A DNA stretch of 64,000 bases from Closterium sp. NIES-65 (lineage: Eukaryota > Streptophyta > Zygnematophyceae > Desmidiales > Closteriaceae): the NCBI GenBank assembly GCA_948144175.1, contig CANXME010002003.1, positions 1 through 64,000 of the forward strand, given 5' to 3'. Under the pieces are notes generated by a model, which was given only the letters and a program-made list of their open reading frames with translations, did no database searches and was not told where the DNA came from. The translations under genes were made by a program, and so were the position numbers. Shown piece after piece: positions 23,601 to 31,827 of this stretch (its first letter is position 1; every line of letters starts with the position of its first letter).

Positions 23601-25260
23601 CTCACTCCCCTCCTCTCTCTCCTCTCCCCTTTTCCCTCCCCTCACTCCCCACCCCTTATTCCCCTCCACTCCCCTCCCCTCACATCACTCCCCTTCTTTC
23701 CTGCTGTGACACAGCCCCCACGTTTCCCTACTCCTTGCTAAGCTGGTGCCACCCACTCCTAATCTCCCAGTCAACATCCCTCATAACCTGTTTCTGCCAT
23801 CAACCCTTCCTATTCCTCATCTTCCTCATTCCCCTGCTCTCGCCCTCCTCTCACCATCTCCACCCCCCTTCCTCAATCTCCCCTTCCCCCACCCCCCCCA
23901 ACAACGCCCCCCTGTCTCCACCCATGCAGTCGGCCTAGATCAGTGTCGTGCCTTCCCATGCTTGTTCCCCCTGTTCACTCGCCAGCATCTTCCCCTCTCC
24001 CACCCTGCCCCCTCCCCCCTTCCCCCCTCCCCTCCCATTCAACCCACCCCTGCCGCCACCCATGCATGCAGTCGGCCTACATCATTGCTGGCCTGCCCTT
24101 CTCCATCCTCGCTATAGAGCACTGCATTTTAAGAGCTGCGTCCTTCCAACCAGCACTGGTAAGTCCCATGATTCTCCCATCTCACCCTCCCCCCTGCCTT
24201 GCACCCACATGTATTTCCAGGCCTGCGCTCCCATCACTGTCCCTGCCCCCCTTGCCCCCTCCCCTCCTCCCCCTCCCTTCAAAATCCCACACAAAAATGT
24301 CACACACGCACGAAAGTATCCCACTACCACCCTGCTTTTCCCCCTTTTCCAGGCGGGTCTGCTGCCAGTGCAGCGCTACAGGCGGGGGGACGTGCGTGGC
24401 GCTACAGCCTGGCTCTGCACCCTCGTCACACCTCCTTCCCTTTCCCCACCGTCCACCCTCTCAACATTCTCCTCTCAGGCGGGTCTGCTGCCAGTGCAGC
24501 GCTACAGGCGGGGGGACGTGCGTGGCGCTACAGCCTGGCTCTGCACCCTCGTCACACCTCCTTCCCTTTCCCCACCGTCCACCCTCTCAACATTCTCCTC
24601 ACAGGCGGGTCTGCTGCCAGTGCAGCGCTACAGGCGGGGGGACGTGCGCTACAGCCTGGCTCTGGACCGGCCCGAGCCTCTCGTCACCTTTGCTCTCAGC
24701 TGTGGCTGCGCCTCCGCTCCCCCTGTAAGCCTCGCCTCCCTCTGGCCCTCCTCACTCTCACCCCCCCTCTCCAATTCCCTCCCTCCTCTCCCCTTTTTAC
24801 ATGTGCTGTTCTGCCCTGGCATTTACACATTCGCACATTACTTGCCACTGTGCTATCACACCCTCACCCTGATCCCCAGTTTCCTGTGCAAATTGCCCTC
24901 GACTGTCCGATTATGTTTTTCATCGTTTTCCCATCAACCAATCAGGTCCGAGTGTACCACCCTGACACTGTTCACGAGCAACTGAAAGCAGCTGCCCAGG
25001 AATACATTCAGGCAAACGTAAAGCTGCATCCGGGCAGCGGGAAAATTCTGCTTCCCAAGCTCCTGCACTGGTACAGCAAGGATTTTGCAAGAAACGCAGT
25101 GGGACTGTTGCAGTGGGCAGCTGAGCAAATGGAAGACGGGCAGAAGCATAACATTTTGCAGGCTATGGGTGCTGCTGGAGGTTCCAGGAAGGTTCGGCTG
25201 GGGAGGGTTCCTGTGCAGGTTCTCGCATATGATTGGACCTTCCAATATCTGCTGGCGTGA
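14663..25260 (+). CDS. PITP - B-box-like zinc finger - DUF547 fusion protein (16 exons)
   Basis: Exons: 14663-14705, 15048-15127, 15436-15528, 15821-15922, 17082-17266, 17745-17880, 18800-18868, 19287-19586, 19881-19929, 20086-20285, 20583-22534, 22734-22833, 23504-23563, 24072-24158, 24605-24724, 24946-25260. All are GT-AG, all phases agree, and the product is 1296 residues. Residues 1-236 match class I phosphatidylinositol transfer proteins: [45 protein letters not shown] and YWGVQN. Residues about 237-352 are Pro/Glu-rich and acidic. Residues about 353-430 have Cys/His pairs ([26 protein letters not shown]) like a B-box. Residues about 430-1069 are Ala/Ser-rich with an Arg/Glu coiled coil. 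Residues about 1070-1296 are DUF547 ([55 protein letters not shown]). The expected role is lipid transfer or sensing at membranes; the DUF547 role is unknown. Two separate genes are possible, but the junction phases argue for one. Confidence 0.78.
14936..14980. repeat. CATGG-type pentamer repeat in intron 1
   Basis: Repeated GGCAT units in intron 1 of the PITP/DUF547 gene. Confidence 0.8.
16030..16535. repeat. (AGCATC)n hexanucleotide satellite in intron 4
   Basis: About 500 bp of AGCATC with AGCATT and AGCAAC variants grouped in blocks. It lies in the intron between exons 15821-15922 and 17082-17266. Poly-Ser/Ala/Gln/Met frames over it are artefacts. Confidence 0.95.
16603..16662 (+). repeat. 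Exon echo: 5' part of exon 5
   Basis: After CCCCAG, the sequence GCATGGAGATCGAGACCATT and the following bases copy the start of the real exon at 17082, in a decayed form. It sits at the other end of the 49-bp pyrimidine array. Confidence 0.8.
16670..17070. repeat. About 49-bp polypyrimidine minisatellite before the exon 5 acceptor
   Basis: About eight copies of a unit containing CTCTCTTGAAAAGATTCTCC and CCCCTTCCCCCACTTCCCCA, ending at the acceptor of exon 17082-17266. Confidence 0.9.
17283..17504 (+). repeat. Exon echoes: two further copies of the 3' part of exon 5 with its donor
   Basis: Copies at 17283-17373 and 17390-17504 repeat the exon end through AAGCTCACAGG|GTGAGT. The first has an internal deletion and an in-frame TAG; the second keeps [18 protein letters not shown] but lacks the exon start. 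Confidence 0.88.
17622..17692 (+). repeat. Exon echo: broken copy of exon 6
   Basis: An AG-preceded copy of the exon at 17745. It lacks one C in the CCCC run, which puts TAA in frame, so only the 17745 copy keeps the phase. Confidence 0.85.
17975..18354 (+). repeat. Exon echoes: three downstream copies of the end of exon 6
   Basis: Copies at about 17975-18023, 18148-18207 and 18295-18354 repeat the GGAGTACTGGGGTGTGCAGA segment through CTCGCTCAGGCAG|GT. The last carries TAA. Spacings from 17821 are about 154, 173 and 147 bp. Confidence 0.9.
18650..18700 (+). repeat. Exon echo: copy of exon 7
   Basis: A CAG-preceded copy of the start of exon 18800-18868 with an in-frame TAG, about 150 bp upstream, after a poly-C run. 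Confidence 0.85.
19171..19225 (+). repeat. Exon echo: copy of exon 8 start
   Basis: GCATTGCAATCACTGACAAG and following bases copy the start of exon 19287-19586, again right after a CAG. Confidence 0.85.
20440..20515. repeat. CCCCCATG minisatellite
   Basis: Repeated CCCCCATGCC units in the intron between the zinc-finger exon and the long linker exon. Confidence 0.9.
22531..22640 (+). repeat. 20-bp minisatellite spanning a 5' splice site
   Basis: Exon end TTCAG|GTGAGGAGTCAGGTGCC is followed by about five 20-bp units of GAGTCAGGTGCCTTGCAACA type. Each unit contains TCAG|GT. Confidence 0.85.
23020..23185 (+). repeat. 21-bp minisatellite of GCATGTGAGAGGGGGTCATG type
   Basis: About eight units in the intron after exon 22734-22833. 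The exon ends GCCATGCAT|GTGAGGG, and each unit repeats GCAT|GTGAGAGGG, a copy of that junction. Confidence 0.88.
23398..23500. repeat. TTTCCCCCC repeat before an acceptor
   Basis: 9-bp polypyrimidine units ending directly at CCCCAG of exon 23504-23563. Confidence 0.9.
23940..23960 (+). repeat. Exon echo: short copy of exon 14 start
   Basis: CCCATGCAG|TCGGCCTA matches the acceptor and first codons of exon 24072-24158 but runs into TAG. Confidence 0.65.
24353..24604 (+). repeat. 126-bp tandem triplication of exon 15
   Basis: Units start at 24353, 24479 and 24605, each after AG and each opening GCGGGTCTGCTGCCAGTGCA. Units 1 and 2 contain CGTGCGTGGCGCTACAGCC and lack the [14 protein letters not shown] part; only the third keeps the DUF547 frame into CCCCCT|GTAAGC. 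Confidence 0.93.
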
Positions 25261-25580
25261 CAGCATCTCAATTTTCCTAAACCTGTTAAAAGACATACGG
25301 TAATTTATTTGACATCCATAAAGGCCACCTTAAGGAAACATCTCTTCGAATAGCTGCTTCAAATAGCCAGCATGGGATTACTCTTCCCCATGTCGTAACT
25401 TACTAGCAAACACAGCTGTAACAGCCAACCCTCAGCCCATCCCCACATCATTTCCTCTCGCGCTGCTCCCCTCTGTTTCCTTTTCTAACCACTTCTGTTT
25501 GTCATTTTCCTACAATCTCCAGCAACAGATCTCCCACTGAACCTAATCAAGCGTCTCGCCAGTCCCCTTCGACGACAAAT
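25261..25580. other. Convergent intergenic region
   Basis: 3' flanks of the PITP/DUF547 gene (plus) and the expansin gene (minus). Nothing else is seen. Confidence 0.5.
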
Positions 25581-26363
25581 TCAGGCCGTCAAGGGGAAAT
25601 TCTTCGGGAACACATACGTCCCGTTGACGCGCCACGTGGCAGGCAGTATGTTCAGCGCCGTGAGGCTGAACTTCTTGAGTGCGCTGACGACGTGAAACGA
25701 GATCGGTACGCCAATGACTTTCACTCCGCTCGCTGACCAAACTCCGCCGAAATTCCGCGCCATGGGCAGCCACGCTGCGCCGCCCACTTTCATGTGCACG
25801 GACGCGATTCCGCCAGGCCCCGCGGCGTTCATTATAAGCACCCCAATAAAGTAATCCGTCCCCATAACCGGCTTGAAAACGAGACCGCCTTGTCGTTTGC
25901 ACGGGATTCGCGCAAGTCGCACGCGAATGTTCCCCGCGACGCGGTTCTTCACAATCTGATCGTACACCCACGGCGACATTATCACTCCTTTTTTCCCGGG
26001 CCGGCAGATTCCGGATCGCGGCTGCCCGATACACTCACTGGTGGCCGTCACGGCGACGATCTTATCCTGCCGGCACATCTGCGACTTGACGCATTGCAAG
26101 GCGTAACACGCGCCGCATCCGGTGCCGTTCTCGTAGAGCTTGGAGGAAATCGCGATGGTGGGGAGATTGTACGGCCGCACACCATTAGTCTTGCCGTAGC
26201 CGCAAGAGCCGCCGTCCTCGCCTTGGATCAACGAGAGAGTGCCCGTGAATTTGCTGTCCCACACGCCGTACTCCTCGACTGCTGCTGCGCGGGTTGCCAT
26301 AAGGAGAAGGAGTAAGAGAGGCGGCAGGGCTAGTGCTGCTAGTCGAGTTCTTCCGCGCGCCAT
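25581..26363 (-). CDS. Expansin-like secreted cell-wall protein
   Basis: A single exon of 260 residues from the ATG at 26363. An upstream in-frame ATG at 26408 would add 15 residues in front of the signal peptide and is less likely. Residues about 1-28 form a signal peptide with a Leu run. The double-psi beta-barrel follows (GGSCGYG, GTGCGACYALQC, conserved Cys pairs, VTATSEC), then a CBM63-like domain (YFIGVLIMNAAG, VWSASG). Expansins loosen cellulose-matrix contacts without hydrolysis. The plant HFD motif is replaced by SPWVYDQI: the Asp is kept but the His-Phe is gone. It may therefore be an algal expansin or an expansin-like protein with changed action. It is divergently arranged with the next gene. 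Confidence 0.85.
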   Translation of the reverse strand: MARGRTRLAALALPPLLLLLLMATRAAAVEEYGVWDSKFTGTLSLIQGEDGGSCGYGKTNGVRPYNLPTIAISSKLYENGTGCGACYALQCVKSQMCRQDKIVAVTATSECIGQPRSGICRPGKKGVIMSPWVYDQIVKNRVAGNIRVRLARIPCKRQGGLVFKPVMGTDYFIGVLIMNAAGPGGIASVHMKVGGAAWLPMARNFGGVWSASGVKVIGVPISFHVVSALKKFSLTALNILPATWRVNGTYVFPKNFPLTA

Positions 26364-27081
26364 GTCGTGCAGTTTGCGTTCCGTGCAGAGGAGGTAGAAA
26401 TGTGGCAAGTGCTCTTGAGTTGGAATGGAATCTCGTGGATGAAAAAATCCCGGTGCAGTGATGTGGACTGGTTTGAACGCGGAGGTTGTGGGCCAAACTG
26501 AGTGTCGACGAACGTCAGACTAATAAATAGGGTCAGGGGTGGGGTGGGGTGAGGTTCAAATTGGGGAGGATGGGGAAGAGGAGAGTTGAGGCAAGGCAAG
26601 CGAATGCAATGTCGGTGTTATCGCGTCGCGGTGAGGCGGTCAACATTGGTCAATTTTCTGCTATAGCGAAGTGCGATGCTGCGTCAAACGAAGGACGACT
26701 CGGCGATCATCAATGCGACGCGTGAGACTTTGCAATGGGCATTCCTTTATCACGATCGACGATTCTCCGCATGACACGGCGCCCTGGAAAGGGCGCAAAC
26801 AAAATGAATCTAAGAGTGGTTCATTTTAGTTTCGAGGAGTTTCCCGATTGAAACAAACAGTGGCTCGCAAAAATATTAAATTTACTACTACAGAAAATTG
26901 ATTGATTCTCTAAATCGAAGTGAAATGAAAGCAATTTCTTTCTCCATTACCAGTCCGAGTTGAACATCTCCGGTACAAGCAGCTACAGTTCATTCTGGAA
27001 TCCGCACCAATTTCGGCAGGAGTTCCACAAATTGCCACGTAGTCCCATTTGCATCACCAGAACCTGAATATCTTCCATTGC
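26364..27081. promoter_or_regulatory. Shared intergenic region of two divergent genes
   Basis: About 720 bp between the starts of the expansin (minus) and the carotenoid-isomerase-like gene (plus). It must hold both promoters. No firm TATA or regulatory motif is claimed. An AT-rich stretch lies at about 26860-26940. Confidence 0.4.
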
Positions 27082-30000
27082 ATGACCATGGCTGCCTCTG
27101 TTACCTCACTGCTGCCAGCGTCCGTAATCCCTGCGCGCGATGCTAGCTCATTCCACGGAGAATCGTCTAAACGATCCCTCCTTAAACCTTTACTCGGTCG
27201 TCATGCTGATCTTGCCGCCTTGCGCGGGAATCCGGGCATCAGGAATCGGACGAAACTCGCTTCACCTTACGGCCGCGATTCCGTGCAACCACACGATGAA
27301 CGGACTTTCCGCGTGCGCGCAGCAGTCACTGCGGGCAGCGCAGCGGCAGATTCAGCGGAGGCCGAGAGCACAGTGGCGGAAGACATGAAGCAGCGGAGAG
27401 GCCTCCGCGGCAAAACCGAGGCTGACGTCATCGTCATCGGTTCCGGAATCGGCGGGCTCTGCTGCGGCAGCCTCCTCGCGCGCTACGGCCGCGACACGCT
27501 CGTGCTCGAAAGCCACTACCTCCCGGGCGGCGCGGCGCACGGATTCACGCGAAACGGCTTCTCGTTCGACACGGGCCCATCGCTGTTCTCAGGATTGTCG
27601 TCGCGCGGCCCGCAGGCGAACCCGCTCGCGCAGGTTCTCGACGCGCTGGGGGAGACCGTGCCGTGCGCGGCGTACGACAGCTGGATGTGCTACCTGCCTG
27701 AAGGCGACTTCCTCTCCCGCATCGGCCCGTCTCACTTCATTGAGGTATGGTAGTACGAGTAGCACCTTCCTTCTCTAACTCATGCCATGTGCACGTGCGC
27801 ACCGTGTGCAGGTGTATGGGTGTGCGGGTGTGCGGGTGTGCGGGTGTGTAGGTATGAGGGTGCGCGGGCACTGATTACAACGAATTTTCACTTTCTTGTA
27901 GGCGCCAGTTCTTCAGCCTCTGTAATACCGCGCCTGCTTGCAACGGTCCTCACTGCTCGCCTGTGCTCCCTTCTCTGCCCCTGCCTTAAACTCCGTTCCT
28001 TTCCCCATCCCTCCCTCCCTCCCGTCCCCCATCCCTTCCCCATCCCTCCCCCCCTCCCTTCCCCCTCCCGCCCTCCCTGTGCGCGCAGGTCTTACAGCAG
28101 CGAGTGGGGGAGGACGCTGTGCGCGACTGGCGCAAGCTCATGGTGAGGTGCTAGACGGCTCATGGTGAGGTGCTAGACGGCTCATGGTGAGGTGCTAGAC
28201 GGCTCATGGTGAGGTGCTAGACGGCTCATGGTGAGGTGCTAGACGGCTCATGGTGAGGTGCTAGACGGCTCATGGTGAGGTGCTAGACGGCCACCGCCCC
28301 TGCTCTCTGCATGCATGCGTGCGTGCCAATCGGTTTCACTTTGCCTCCCTGAACTCCTAAACCCGCCTGCGTGCCATTTGCTGATTGCCTTGACGACAGT
28401 GCTTTCTGCTTCCCTCCTAACCTATCCAGACGTCTCATCCCAATCCGCTTTAACCTGTTTCCTCATCATGCCGCACAGGTATTGCGGAAACCTCTTGCTT
28501 CTAGCTTCTAGCCAGCCCCTCTTCCCCACCCAAAACCGACCCCTCCCCTCTCCCTCCTGCACCGCTCTCTCCTCCACACCCACGCGCACCTCCTTTCCCC
28601 CAACACGTGACAGTCAGTGGTGGAGCCTCTAGCCGGGCCCTCCATGGCCCTTCCCCCAGCCGCTCTTTGCAGCACAGCACCCCACCCACTCTCTTCCCCC
28701 CTTCCCCCTTCCCAATCTCCTCCACCCCCCTTTCCTTTTTCCCACTCCCCTCGCCCCCACAGGCAGTGGTGGAGCCTCTAGCCGGGCCCTCCATGGCCCT
28801 TCCCCCAGCCGCTCTCCGTGCTGACCCTGCTGTGCTGCTCACCGCAGGGCTGAGGTACGGGCCAAGCTTGCTCCGCACGTTCGGCAACGCTGGGCCTGCA
28901 GGTGAGGCAATGGGGGAACTGTGGTGTTTCTCTCTCGTGTAACCTCCAAGTCGAAGGCGGAAATGGTTGTGGTGACTTTTGAGTCGACTCAGAAGTCAAT
29001 GGCATCAGCGAGTGGATTAGGTGCAAAGCAACGCAGCACTGCAGTGCAGTGGCGTGGGCCGTTGCCTTCCCTGGCCCACTGCCGATGCAGTGGCAGTGGG
29101 CAGATGACCCCTTCTTGCCTATCGTGGACTCTCCTCTCCTACCTCCTCTCCCTTTGCCCTATTCTCACCCCTCTCCCCCACCCGCACGCCTCCTCCTGCA
29201 GCTGCGCTCAATGCATCTAAGCTGATGGGTCCGTTCTCCTCGCTAGCCAACTCAGTGGGAGTGAAGCACCCCTTTGTGCGCAACTGGATCGACCTGCTCT
29301 CCTTCCTGCTGTCGGGACAGAAGGCCGACGCCACCATTGCGGCTGAAGTGGTGAGCTGCTCTCGTATTTTCCTCCGCTTCCGTTGTAGTGTTGTACTTAC
29401 CTGCGGTTTCTCCACTAACACAGTTTCTCTGCCATGGCATCTTCACCTTTCCTCTCCTTGCCTCTCTCAGGAACCCTGCTCTTCACATCTGAACACCCTC
29501 ACCCCCGTATCTCCCTATCCCCCCCTATCCTCGCCCAGGTGTACATGTTTGCAGAGTGGTACAAGCCTGGGAGCGTCATGGAGTACCCTCATCCCTAGTC
29601 GCCTCAATTATGACTTCTTAAGCCACCTAAAACATTGTCTCTGCCGCCTTCTACCCCCCCTGCTCTCCCCCAGGTGTACATGTTTGCAGAGTGGTACAAG
29701 CCAGGGAGCGTCATGGAGTACCCTCTCGGCGGCCCAGAGGCGATTATTGAGGCGCTTATAAGGGGGATGGAGAAGCACGGCGGGCAGCTCTCCCTGAACT
29801 GCCACGTGGACAGCATAGTGGTGGAGGGCGGCCGGGCAGTCGGCGTAAAACTTAAATCCGGGCAGGTTGTTCGCGCCCGAACAGCCGTGGTGAGTAATGC
29901 ATCGGTGTGGGATACCATGCGACTGCTGCCACCCGGGAGTGTACCTGCGGAGTATCGGAAAGAGAGGGAGGCTACACCTGAGTGTGATTCATTCATGCAC

Positions 30001-30576
30001 CTGCATCTCGGAATCAAGAAGGAGAATCTTCCTGCTGACCTGGAAATCCATCACATCGTGGTCAATGATTGGTCGGTCGGTGTCGATGCGCCTCAAAACG
30101 TGGTCCTCATCTCCATCCCGACGGTTCTCGATGCGTCACTGTCGCCACCTGGCACCGTCTCATTGCACGCGTACACTCCGGGGACCGAGCCCGCTTCCCT
30201 GTGGCAAGGCCTGGATAGGCGATCGGCTGAATACAAGAAGCTGAAGGAGGAGAGGGCTGAGGTGATGTGGAAAGCAGTGGAAAGGGTACTTGGTCCGGGT
30301 TTCTCACGGGATCAATGTGAATTGGCATTGGTTGGCACCCCCTTGACTCATGGGCGGTATTTAAGGAGGCACCGAGGCACTTATGGGCCGGCAATCAAGG
30401 CAGGTGTGGGGACGTTTCCAGGTTCGACGACGCCTCTTCCGGGCCTGTTTTGCTGTGGGGATTCGACGTTCCCAGGAATCGGTGTGCCTGCGGTTGCCGC
30501 TAGTGGAGTGGTGGCGGCTAACACACTGACCCCTGTGTGGGACCACTGGAAGTTGCTTGATGCTATTGGTATCTGA
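27082..30576 (+). CDS. Chloroplast FAD/NAD(P)-binding oxidoreductase, carotenoid-isomerase-like
   Basis: Five exons: 27082-27744, 28089-28142, 28763-28901, 29202-29350, 29674-30576; all GT-AG, phases 0,0,1,0; 635 residues. The ATG at 27088 has the better context (ACCATGG) and is an alternative start. Residues 1 to about 110 are Ser/Arg/Ala-rich and acid-poor at the start, like a transit peptide. A Rossmann FAD motif follows at about 115-145 (DVIVIGSGIGGLCCGSLL, then LVLESHYLPGGAAHGF). The C-terminal FAD block is at about 590 (CCGDSTFPGIGVPAVA). The whole sequence follows the plant family represented by Arabidopsis At1g57770, a relative of prolycopene isomerase and phytoene desaturases. The likely role is plastid carotenoid or related isoprenoid redox chemistry; the true substrate is unknown. 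Introns carry exon echoes and a donor-site minisatellite. Confidence 0.85.
28138..28290 (+). repeat. 22-bp minisatellite built from a 5' splice site
   Basis: Seven nearly perfect 22-bp units, TCATGGTGAGGTGCTAGACG plus two bases, starting at the end of exon 2 (AAGCTCATG|GTGAGG). Every unit therefore repeats the exon end and donor. Confidence 0.95.
28614..28670 (+). repeat. Exon echo: copy of exon 3 start
   Basis: CAGTGGTGGAGCCTCTAGCC and the next 35 bp match the real exon at 28763, about 149 bp upstream of it. Confidence 0.92.
29539..29587 (+). repeat. Exon echo: copy of exon 5 start
   Basis: GTGTACATGTTTGCAGAGTG through GGAGTACCCTC copies the start of exon 29674, after CCCAG, 135 bp upstream. 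It then runs into TAG. Confidence 0.92.
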
Positions 30577-31827
30577 ACTGATCTGAGAGAAGCTTTTTAT
30601 TTTTAATAAGGTATTAACATATGCTACATAACTAGAGTATGGATTATTTTGAGAATGTATGAAAATACTACTACCGTGACGTCTTTTGCAAGAAGGAATG
30701 ATTGGAAAAAGGAGAATCAACTGTTCAGCTTGTGACACAAGCGCCTGGCAGCCGATCACTGGTCGCAAGCAAGTATGTCCAGGGTTGAGCGAAATGCACT
30801 ATGTCGAATGTGTGCCAACAGTGAATGGTAGCTCACCAATAGCACATTTCGGCGGGACCTCTCTACACAAACAGCCCGCTCAGCGGTTCGCCAGCTGGTC
30901 GCAGGAGTTTCTCGCTGTACTGTCTAAAGGGCCGTGACCATGACCCAGGGTCTGAGCGACATCTGATTTTTTTCCTGTGAAGCTCGCTACAGTGTTTGGG
31001 CAAACCCTTGGAATGGTCAAAGTACCCGTGCCGCGTGTCCAGTAGCACATGCACACATGCACTTGCGACCGATGGCCAAAGCCCAGGGTTATCGCAAGGG
31101 ACACTTGCGACAAGACGATACGCCCATGGTGTAAATAGCCGGTGCGACAATACGTCCGGTGATCGCACAACCACCCGTCCCTTGTAAATTTGCCCAGGCC
31201 AATCGTAGGGCTCACAGCAAGCGATCGTTCTATCCGCACAGCACTTGCTGTGCGAGAACGCTCGCATGGCTCGTTAGATTCATCACACGGCATGCAATTA
31301 GGCAAAGCGACAGCTAGCCTTGATTCTAGTTCTGTTGCGTCGCACGCACTATCCCGTCGCAAATGCCATTCGCAAATTCCAATTCCCCCATCAAACCCAA
31401 CCAGCCGAACACCTTCGTCACCTGTCCATTCCCCAGGGTCTTCCTTTCCTGTCTCTTCCTCCCTGACTTCCTACATTCACATCCACCCTACCCTTCCTTC
31501 CAATCTTGCTTCTCAAATCCCCCAGCACGCAAGTTTTTTTCACCTGCTTGTTCTAGGTTCTCCCTATCCTTCGTGTTACACAGAATCTTGCGAAGCATAG
31601 CGCGACGCGCGTTGTATTCTGATTTCGTGTTATCATATTGGCGCCTTATTCCACAGGCGCAGAATACGGTACTCTTAGGGTCACGTGCTGCGAATTGTTT
31701 CCGCGTAGCAAAGTCTTCTGCGGGTGCTTTCTGGTTTTAATAGCCAATATGGGCGGTTGACAAAGGCGGTACAGAATTTTGTAGCCCGTTCTCTCTACTA
31801 GTGGTGTCGAGCTCGTACTCTGAAGGC
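30577..31827. other. Intergenic region
   Basis: 3' flank of the oxidoreductase gene and upstream region of the WD40 gene. AT-rich near 30600-30680. No believable gene. Confidence 0.5.

Noticed and set aside
23940-24158. Exon 14 starting at 23940
   Set aside because: The copy there meets TAG after two codons; the 24072 copy keeps phase and the DUF547 motif.
28138-28290. CRISPR-like array
   Set aside because: Units are contiguous, without spacers, and lie at a splice donor in a eukaryotic gene.
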